Positions 31,326 to 36,086 of a stretch of DNA of 36,086 bases are shown here, piece after piece. Within the stretch, counting starts at the first letter, position 1; each line of letters starts with the position of its first letter. The translations under genes were made by a program, and so were the position numbers. The notes beneath the pieces are model-generated. The model searched no databases. It was not told the DNA's origin and worked only from the letters and a program-made list of their open reading frames with translations. The stretch lies in assembly GCA_018829775.1 (NCBI GenBank), contig JAHJTL010000087.1:1-36086 (forward strand), given 5' to 3'. The DNA comes from Chloroflexota bacterium (GTDB taxonomy: Bacteria; Chloroflexota; Dehalococcoidia; Dehalococcoidales; RBG-16-60-22).

Positions 31326-32717
31326 TCAGACTTCAGACTTCAGCTCTTTGACCATGTACTCGCCCAGTGAGCTGTAGCCAGATTCGGTGCGGTAGTATTC
31401 TCGGGCCCCGACCCCGCTCAGCACCAGCATCTGCCCTGCCCGAAATTCCTCCGCAGCAATTCGCTCCGCCTCCCGGAGAAGTGCCCTGCCGATTCCTTTA
31501 TGCTGTGCGGCGTCCGGTCGCTGCTCGGCCAGCGGCACCTCGGGACCGAAAGTATGTAGCTCCCTGATTATGGCCAGGTTCCCCTCCTGTTCCGGCCCTA
31601 AAACCGGCACCGGTCTATCCTGAATCCGCATCCGCAGCAGGCCGAAAAGCGTTTCCTTTTCGTCTTCAAAAGAAAGGAATATCTCCCGGCCGTCGGACGC
31701 CTCATAGTCGAGACGCGTCAGCCGAGGTTCACCTATCTCCCAGCCATCCCTCGCCCGGTGTCCGTATTCACGGCAACGGATGCACTGGCACTCCAGCCCT
31801 CGCTCCTGCAGGCGCTCTCTCAACAGACCGCGCAGGGAGTCTCTGGGGCCACCGGTAATGAATTGCGGCGGTATATCGCGCAGCACCCGGGAAATCCTGA
31901 CGTACCTGGGCACCATCGCCTTTATATCCACCAGCAGATTGACCATGGTATCGAAATCGTACGGAATGAAACGCCCTTCCTGATACCACTTTTCCAGCTC
32001 GGTCCCCTCCACGACCATGGTCGGGTACAGCTTCAGCCCATCCGGCCGGAAGTGGGCATCGTCGAATAGCTTTTTGGATAACTCAAGGTCTTGCTCGGGG
32101 TTGGAGCCGGGCAGCCCGGGCATCCAGTGATAGTACACCTTAAAACCGTGTTCCTTGAGCAGCGATGTGGCACTCACCACGTCTTCAACCAGGTGTCCCC
32201 TTCGGACCAGGCGGTAAATATCGTCATCCAAGGTCTGCACGCCGAGTTCAACACGCGTGGTGCCAAATTCGAGCATGCGCTCGACCTCCTCCTGACGGCA
32301 CCAGTCGGGCCTGGTTTCGATACATAATCCGGTGCAGCGGTGATTGGCAGACTCGTTTAAGCGCTTCGCCTCTTCCAGCGTCGCTGACTCCCGCTCGTTC
32401 AGGGCATCATAGCACCCCTTGATGAACTCATACTGATAGTCCAGCGGTTGCGCCAGAAAAGTCCCGCCCATGACTATCAGCTCCACTTTATCGGTGGGGT
32501 GGCCCATCTCCTCGAGCACGTGCAACCTCAGTGCTACCTGCTGACCGGGGTCGTAATCGCACCGCCTGGCCCGGAGGACGGCTGGCGATTCTGGCGTATA
32601 GCTGCGCGGCGTGTTGGCGAAGGTCGGGCAGTACAGGCACTGTCCCGGGCACTTCATAGGCCGGGTCATGGCCGCCACCGGCGTCACTCCTGATATGGTC
32701 CTGGCGAGTTTTTTCAT
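31326..32717 (-). CDS. elp3: Elp3-type radical SAM/acetyltransferase tRNA U34 modification enzyme
   Basis: With the ATG at 32717 the protein has 463 residues. It begins MKKLARTISGVTPVAAM, runs through a radical-SAM core and ends in a GNAT acetyltransferase domain with HKGIGRALLREAE and an EYYRTESGY motif. The iron-sulfur cysteines are in CPGQCLYC (CX3CX2C), and IVMGGTFLAQP and GLCIETRPDW are family blocks. Elp3 uses acetyl-CoA and SAM to install carboxymethyl on wobble uridine. The frame is open 78 codons further upstream, but that would overlap the divergent methyltransferase gene and adds non-conserved sequence. The short form agrees with bacterial Elp3, which lacks the eukaryotic N-terminal extension. 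Confidence 0.93.
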   Translation of the reverse strand: MKKLARTISGVTPVAAMTRPMKCPGQCLYCPTFANTPRSYTPESPAVLRARRCDYDPGQQVALRLHVLEEMGHPTDKVELIVMGGTFLAQPLDYQYEFIKGCYDALNERESATLEEAKRLNESANHRCTGLCIETRPDWCRQEEVERMLEFGTTRVELGVQTLDDDIYRLVRRGHLVEDVVSATSLLKEHGFKVYYHWMPGLPGSNPEQDLELSKKLFDDAHFRPDGLKLYPTMVVEGTELEKWYQEGRFIPYDFDTMVNLLVDIKAMVPRYVRISRVLRDIPPQFITGGPRDSLRGLLRERLQERGLECQCIRCREYGHRARDGWEIGEPRLTRLDYEASDGREIFLSFEDEKETLFGLLRMRIQDRPVPVLGPEQEGNLAIIRELHTFGPEVPLAEQRPDAAQHKGIGRALLREAERIAAEEFRAGQMLVLSGVGAREYYRTESGYSSLGEYMVKELKSEV

Positions 32718-32728
32718 CACTGCCCTGC

Positions 32729-32734
32729 TATAAT
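32729..32734 (+). promoter_or_regulatory. Consensus -10 box between elp3 and the methyltransferase
   Basis: TATAAT lies in the 51-bp gap between the divergent elp3 and methyltransferase starts. A recognisable -35 is absent (GAGTTT at the right distance). The leader to the ATG at 32769 would be about 27 bases and carries no Shine-Dalgarno site. Confidence 0.4.
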
Positions 32735-32768
32735 GTAATATCGATTTCAGTTTATCAGATTTGTGCTG

Positions 32769-33419
32769 ATGGCAACAGTCAGGGACGTATTCGACCAGAT
32801 TGCGCCGAGCTGGTATAACTTCCGGCACCGGTCCATCTTCAGACGTGAACTGGAGTCGCTGGCGGAGCGGTGGGGAGGAGGCCGGCTGCTCAACCTGGGC
32901 TGTGCCCACGGTCCCGATTTCTCGCCCTTCGCGCCCAACTTTGAATTGCACGGCGTGGACCTATCCACGGAGATGCTCAGGTTTGCCCGGAAATACGCGC
33001 AAAAATACGAATTCAGGGTAAACCTGACCCTTGCCGACGTCCGTTCCCTACCGTATCACGATAACACCTTTGACCATGCCATTTCGGTCGCTACGTATCA
33101 CCATGTGAAAGGCGAAACCGATAGACTCGCCGCGCTGCGGGAGCTCAAACGCGTACTGAAACCGGGCGGCGAAGCCTTTATTACCGTCTGGAATCGATGG
33201 CAGCCAAGGTTCTGGTTCAAAGGCAAGGAGATTGCGGTACCGTGGCGGACCAAAGAAAAGATCCTTCACCGTTATTACTACCTGTTCACCTATCTTGAAC
33301 TGGAAAAGCTGGTCAATGAAGCCGGTTTGGAGGTGATTAAATCCTTCCCCGAACACGGCTACCGGTTCCCACTAAAATATTTTTCCAGAAATATCTGTCT
33401 CCTGTTGAGAAAGGCTTAA
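32769..33419 (+). CDS. Trm9/ALKBH8-like tRNA wobble-uridine methyltransferase (predicted)
   Basis: This class I methyltransferase of 216 residues has motif I LLNLGCAHGPD, GVDLSTEML, and DHAISVATYHHV at motif IV. Beyond the common fold it shows traits of the Trm9/ALKBH8 group. The N-terminal VFDQIAPSWYNFRH resembles the EIAPHFSxTR region. The insert ITVWNRWQPRFWF ... EIAVPWRTKE is typical, as are YYYLFTYLELEKLV and the C-terminal YFSRNICLLLRK. Trm9 methylates cm5U34 to mcm5U34, directly after Elp3 chemistry. Its divergent position beside elp3 strongly supports this. The start is ATG 32769; an in-frame GTG lies at 32763. No ribosome site is seen. Confidence 0.78.
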   Translation: MATVRDVFDQIAPSWYNFRHRSIFRRELESLAERWGGGRLLNLGCAHGPDFSPFAPNFELHGVDLSTEMLRFARKYAQKYEFRVNLTLADVRSLPYHDNTFDHAISVATYHHVKGETDRLAALRELKRVLKPGGEAFITVWNRWQPRFWFKGKEIAVPWRTKEKILHRYYYLFTYLELEKLVNEAGLEVIKSFPEHGYRFPLKYFSRNICLLLRKA

Positions 33420-33450
33420 CCACACCAGTAAAAAGGTGTAAGATAGAAAT

Positions 33451-33693
33451 ATGTTATTGAAAATCAAGTGTCCTGCATGCCAGACCGAGGGCAGTCTATC
33501 GCTGGTTGAGTCCAGCTATGAGGGCCCATACCGCTGCTGGAAATGCCGTGCCCTCTTTTCCATCGTGCTGAAAAACAATAAACTCACCTCCTGCGAGCCC
33601 CTGACTGAAGAGGATTTGCAAAAGCAGCAGGAAATCAAGGCCCTCCAGGACAAGCTCAAGCGGCAGTTTCCTGGAAGACAGGATACGGGCTAG
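33451..33693 (+). CDS. Small zinc-ribbon protein
   Basis: This protein of 80 residues has CPAC (8-11) and CWKC (about 29-32) knuckles in a short beta-rich domain (IKCPACQTEGSLSLVE, YRCWKCRALFSIV). A charged helical tail ends in KRQFPGRQDTG. The fold is MJ0042- or DUF-type zinc ribbon. Function unknown. It follows the Trm9-like gene by 31 bases on the same strand and may be in one transcript. The ribosome site is weak. Confidence 0.7.
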   Translation: MLLKIKCPACQTEGSLSLVESSYEGPYRCWKCRALFSIVLKNNKLTSCEPLTEEDLQKQQEIKALQDKLKRQFPGRQDTG

Positions 33694-33816
33694 TTCCCCG
33701 CCGTTTGCCAAGTTATTCTCTTTCTGGCTATACTTTTAGTTACCATTTCACGTCATCTTGGAGTATTTATCGTGAATAGACGCAGCGACGTAAATAAACA
33801 AAGGAGGCTCCCGCCA

Positions 33817-34317
33817 ATGCTTATCCCAACTATCATCATGGGGGTGATTGCCGTCGCCCTGCTCTATATCGCTTATCAGCGAGGGGGCGGAGAACACGTT
33901 GTCGGTTTGAAATCAGCCGGCAACCTGCTGGTTCAGATTCTTCCCCTGCTTATTTTTGCCTTTATCGTCGCCGGAATGGTACGGGTACTTATTCCCCAGG
34001 AATTAATCTCGAAATGGGTTGGCGCAGAGTCAGGATTTCGCGGCATTCTGATTGGCTCGGTGCTCGGTGGTATTATGCCAGGTGGACCCTACGTCAGCAT
34101 GCCCATTATTGCCGGACTACTGCGGACCGGGGCAGGCATTGGCACGATGGTGGCCCTGATAACGTCCTGGTCATTAATTGCCATTGCCCGGTTGCCAATG
34201 GAAATCGGTATTTTGGGATGGAAATTCTCCTTGATTCGGCTGGCCTGCGTTTTCTTTTTCCCACCGATTGCCGGTCTTATCGCCAGCAAGCTCTTTTCCA
34301 GCATTGAAGTGGTTTAA
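33817..34317 (+). CDS. Half-size permease of the UPF0718/ArsP-like superfamily
   Basis: From ATG 33817 (AAGGAGG nine bases upstream) the protein has 166 residues with about five membrane helices. Glycine-rich GSVLGGIMPGGPYVSMPI and VALITSWSLIAIARLPMEI resemble one half of the YraQ/ArsP permease family, where the full protein has two such halves. The in-frame GTG at 33772 would place the Shine-Dalgarno sequence inside the coding region. No second half is adjacent; it may dimerise. The transported compound is unknown. Confidence 0.65.
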   Translation: MLIPTIIMGVIAVALLYIAYQRGGGEHVVGLKSAGNLLVQILPLLIFAFIVAGMVRVLIPQELISKWVGAESGFRGILIGSVLGGIMPGGPYVSMPIIAGLLRTGAGIGTMVALITSWSLIAIARLPMEIGILGWKFSLIRLACVFFFPPIAGLIASKLFSSIEVV

Positions 34318-34346
34318 ATAAAAATCAGTCAAAGGAGGACACAGTA

Positions 34347-34676
34347 ATGGCGAAAGTAATCAACATGGTCTCCACGGAATGTCAGCCAGAGGTCGAGGAA
34401 GAATTCAACAAATGGTATGACGAAGTGCACATCCCGCTGCTGTTCAAGTTCAAGGGAATGAAGAAGGTAACCCGCTATAAAATACTGAATAAAACCGGCG
34501 AGTTCCCGACCTATCTGGCGATTTACGAATTTGAAAGCCTGTCTGAACATCAGGCATATACAGACAGTAAGGAACTGGCTGCCGCCAGGGCCGAGATGAG
34601 TGAGACCTGGAAGAAAGGTGGATGGGAAATCAAGTCGCGCATGCAGTATGAGGAAATGAAGACCTGGGAAAGGTAA
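34347..34676 (+). CDS. EthD-like dimeric alpha/beta-barrel protein
   Basis: This protein of 109 residues begins KVINMVSTECQPEVEEEF and continues NKWYDEVHIPLLFKFKGM, KVTRYKIL and YLAIYEFESL. This is the pattern of EthD/antibiotic-monooxygenase-type ferredoxin-like barrels (NxWYxxxHxPxL). Its conserved His in EVHIP is where many members bind substrate or act. AAAGGAGG precedes the ATG. It follows the half-permease gene by 29 bases. The function is unknown; degradative pathways often carry such proteins. Confidence 0.72.
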   Translation: MAKVINMVSTECQPEVEEEFNKWYDEVHIPLLFKFKGMKKVTRYKILNKTGEFPTYLAIYEFESLSEHQAYTDSKELAAARAEMSETWKKGGWEIKSRMQYEEMKTWER

Positions 34677-34696
34677 AATACTTACTTTTCTTTCTC

Positions 34697-34726
34697 AGCT
34701 TTGGAGGCTCGCTTGCCTCCGAAGCT
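34697..34726. terminator. Hairpin after the EthD-like gene
   Basis: AGCTTTGGAGGC and GCCTCCGAAGCT form a 12-bp stem with one G-U pair around a six-base loop, about 20 bases after the stop codon. It has no T run on either strand, so the role as terminator is uncertain. Confidence 0.45.
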
Positions 34727-34764
34727 AACCGAATGTTAGAATAATATTTGTTTGTTAAACGTAT

Positions 34765-34806
34765 GGGCCGCTAGCTCAACTGGCAGAGCAGCTGACTCTT
34801 AATCAG
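34765..34806 (+). pseudogene. 5' half of tRNA-Lys(CTT), 3' half lost
   Basis: The first 41-42 bases are a canonical tRNA-Lys: acceptor strand GGGCCGC, TA, D arm GCTC-AACTGGCA-GAGC, and anticodon arm GCTGA-CTCTTAA-TCAG with anticodon CTT. The next bases do not form a T arm or a matching 3' acceptor strand (GCGGCCC expected), so the gene is broken just after the anticodon arm. This is typical of a recombination junction in a tRNA gene. A functional copy must exist elsewhere. Confidence 0.75.
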
Positions 34807-34993
34807 AGACCAGATGTTCCACTCAGTTCCGCCAGATACGATTTGGTAGTGTCCTGTCGATGACCCTGCGTCAGTTTGTATCTGGCTGTGCCACTCTGTG
34901 CCGGGTGGTGCTAACCAGTATGGTGGCGAAATGGTGGCAAAAATGGAAGACCGTTACGCTACAGTTCGGCATGCTTTAGCGGCTCCGCGGTGG
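34807..34993. other. Non-coding stretch after the broken tRNA
   Basis: No gene is supported. A near-tandem repeat ATGGTGGCGAA/ATGGTGGCAAA occurs at about 34920-34942. The sequence may be the inner edge of an integrated element, or debris. It ends at the convergent minus-strand gene at 34994. Confidence 0.4.
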
Positions 34994-35551
34994 TTAATCC
35001 TTGAACAACCCTCTGGGCAACGGTGGATGCGGCGGCAGAGCCGGCAAGAAATCAGACGGCTTCCATCCTGACGAAGATGGTTCACTAGGCTGCTCGGCTT
35101 TTCTGACGGCAGGTGTTGGTAAATACGCTGGAGCCGCCTCGAATTTTGCATTTGCCCTCAGGAACTCAATTACGGGCATCCAGTTTCCTGCTGCCACCTC
35201 GGATTTAAGCGACTTGATAAAAGCTGAGAAACCATCCGGTCTCAGGATGGAAAAGTCCTGTGATTTCAGCCGCTTAAGCCAGGAATCAGAATCCTCGTCA
35301 CTGTAGGTGGTTCCTACGGTGACCCTCCCCTCAGGCGAGACAAGCACCCGGGCTGACCCTCCAATCAAGTTGTCCACCTCCATCCTGACTCTGTTCAGCA
35401 GCCGGTCAAGGCTTGCCTCGATAATAGTTTTGGACTCCGCGTCCAGATAGATTTGCAACTTGTGCATGGTGTCGACTAGACTTTTTGCTTCCTCTACTCC
35501 ACTATCCAGCATCTGCACAAGGTCGCGAACTTTGTCTTTTACGGCACCCAT
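34994..35551 (-). CDS. Unrecognised protein (185 aa)
   Basis: The first 60 residues (VRDLVQMLDSGVEEAKSLVD, TIIEASLDRLLNRVRMEVD) are helical. A mixed region with GSARVLVSPEGRVTVGTTYS, SWLKRLKSQDFSILRPDGFS and ANAKFEAAPAYLPT follows. A proline/serine-rich tail (KPSDFLPALPPHPPLP) ends the protein. No family is recognised. Its ATG overlaps the stop codon of the upstream gene by one base (TGATG), so the two are translated together. The pair lies beyond the broken tRNA-Lys and may be accessory. Confidence 0.6.
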   Translation of the reverse strand: MGAVKDKVRDLVQMLDSGVEEAKSLVDTMHKLQIYLDAESKTIIEASLDRLLNRVRMEVDNLIGGSARVLVSPEGRVTVGTTYSDEDSDSWLKRLKSQDFSILRPDGFSAFIKSLKSEVAAGNWMPVIEFLRANAKFEAAPAYLPTPAVRKAEQPSEPSSSGWKPSDFLPALPPHPPLPRGLFKD

Positions 35552-36086
35552 CAGCTACCCCCTATGTTCCCCAAGGCGTCTTTTAGGTTTCGGTCTAAGA
35601 GGGAAAAATAACGAAACTGGTTCTTATTTGTGTCCGTCCAGAGCCTGATAGAATTAAGCATAACAAGAACAAGCGGCAAGCAATCCTCGTAGCCTGCAGA
35701 AGTCGGGTTCTGGAGTAGGTTCAGAATGTCTCGCGACTTGGCGTCCTTCTTTGTCTGTTGCTGCGCAACACCGGCTTGCCGACCCGCCTCAATTGCCTTG
35801 GCATTAAGAACCTCGAGCTGCTCCAGAGTTGCTCTAATCCTAGCCTGGTACTCCGCTTCCAGCTCCTTTTGCCTCTGGGTTTTGGCTTGAGTCTCAACTA
35901 GCCCAGTTCTCGCCTGGCTGATTTTCTTTTCTATCTCCTCCAGGCTGCCATAGGCTTCAATTGCTTTCATAACGTCTACGGCCTCGCCGTATTTCATCGC
36001 TGTCTCTCTTATCAACGTAATCGTTTGAAGGCTGAATTTACGGCGCAAAAGGTCTTCGCACATCTCAATGATTGATTTGAGGTGCA
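35551..36086 (-). CDS. Unrecognised coiled-coil protein, 5' end beyond the window
   Basis: At least 177 residues are visible. The frame is open through the ATG at 36063 to the window edge, so the true start may lie outside. After a helical N-part (LLRRKFSLQTITLIRETAMK, YGEAVDVMKAIEAYGSL) a coiled coil of about 70 residues (EKKISQARTGLVETQ, QKELEAEYQARIRATLEQLE) follows. A helical C-domain ends LKDALGNIGGS. No family is recognised. It is translationally coupled to the downstream gene. A structural or scaffold role would fit a coiled coil, but this is a guess. Confidence 0.6.
   Translation of the reverse strand, partial: HLKSIIEMCEDLLRRKFSLQTITLIRETAMKYGEAVDVMKAIEAYGSLEEIEKKISQARTGLVETQAKTQRQKELEAEYQARIRATLEQLEVLNAKAIEAGRQAGVAQQQTKKDAKSRDILNLLQNPTSAGYEDCLPLVLVMLNSIRLWTDTNKNQFRYFSLLDRNLKDALGNIGGS

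Noticed and set aside
32718-32951. N-terminal extension of Elp3 to a start at 32951
   Set aside because: It would overlap the divergent methyltransferase coding sequence, shows no Elp3-like motifs, and the ATG at 32717 gives the length expected of bacterial Elp3.
1351-34806. Idea that the 3' tRNA fragment at 1351 and the 5' tRNA-Lys half at 34765 are two halves of one gene
   Set aside because: The acceptor strands do not pair: GGGCCGC would need GCGGCCC, but the fragment ends CGCTGCC. They come from different tRNAs.

Overview
The window reads as ordinary bacterial chromosome of roughly 50% G+C, with AT-richer gaps. The gene content suggests an uncultivated anaerobe of the Chloroflexota, probably Dehalococcoidia-like. 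The basis is a short Elp3 of the type known from Dehalococcoides, a DUF5667 protein, heavy use of TTG/GTG starts with strong Shine-Dalgarno sites, many small zinc-ribbon proteins, and a large set of enolase-superfamily, HpcH/HpaI and CaiB genes. The taxon is an inference from gene families; no rRNA or other marker gene is present.

Layout. (1) 1-4.7 kb: an HpcH/HpaI aldolase, a ThDP-dependent decarboxylase/synthase and an orphan TRAP-type binding lipoprotein, with a tRNA 3'-half-like relic between the first two. (2) 4.7-5.4 kb: a gene-poor gap with a candidate structured RNA. (3) 5.4-12.7 kb: a metal/envelope region. A minus-strand operon (PDZ protein, zinc ribbon, NfeD-like protein, Lgt, FTR1 permease, His/Met-rich secreted peptide, YHS protein, methyltransferase) lies next to a histidine kinase/response regulator pair and a divergent cupredoxin lipoprotein. 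Two near-identical operators, each three direct repeats with an exact 11-bp period, precede the PDZ operon and the cupredoxin gene. They tie both to one OmpR-type regulator, most simply the neighbouring one.

(4) 13-21.8 kb: a minus-strand organic-acid cluster with a VOC protein, CitE-like lyase, CaiB/BaiF CoA-transferase, 3-hydroxyisobutyrate-dehydrogenase-like reductase, MmgE/PrpD protein, a stand-alone Cdc48 N-domain-like beta-barrel, and a soluble two-subunit fumarate reductase resembling methanogen thiol:fumarate reductase (TfrA/TfrB). A decayed second VOC copy sits at its upstream end. (5) 22.3-23.8 kb: a channel-like membrane protein lacking the potassium selectivity filter, perhaps translated from a leaderless mRNA, and a zinc-ribbon/coiled-coil protein. 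(6) 24-29.3 kb: an acid-sugar cluster of three mandelate racemase/enolase-superfamily enzymes, a second HpcH/HpaI aldolase and a DUF2520 dehydrogenase, divergently transcribed. Dehydration to 2-keto-3-deoxy acids followed by retro-aldol cleavage is the likely logic.

(7) 29.3-34.7 kb: small membrane and metallopeptidase genes, a DUF5667 protein, a divergent Elp3/Trm9-like pair that may form a complete wobble-uridine mcm5U pathway, a zinc ribbon, a half-size permease and an EthD-like protein. (8) 34.7-36.1 kb: a tRNA-Lys gene whose 3' half is lost, followed by two unrecognised coupled genes, the last running off the window. The tRNA junction looks like a recombination scar.

The most promising observations are the Elp3/Trm9-like pair, the 11-bp triple-repeat operators, the Cdc48N-like protein beside the Tfr-type reductase, and an enolase-family enzyme in mandelate-racemase register with one catalytic lysine replaced.
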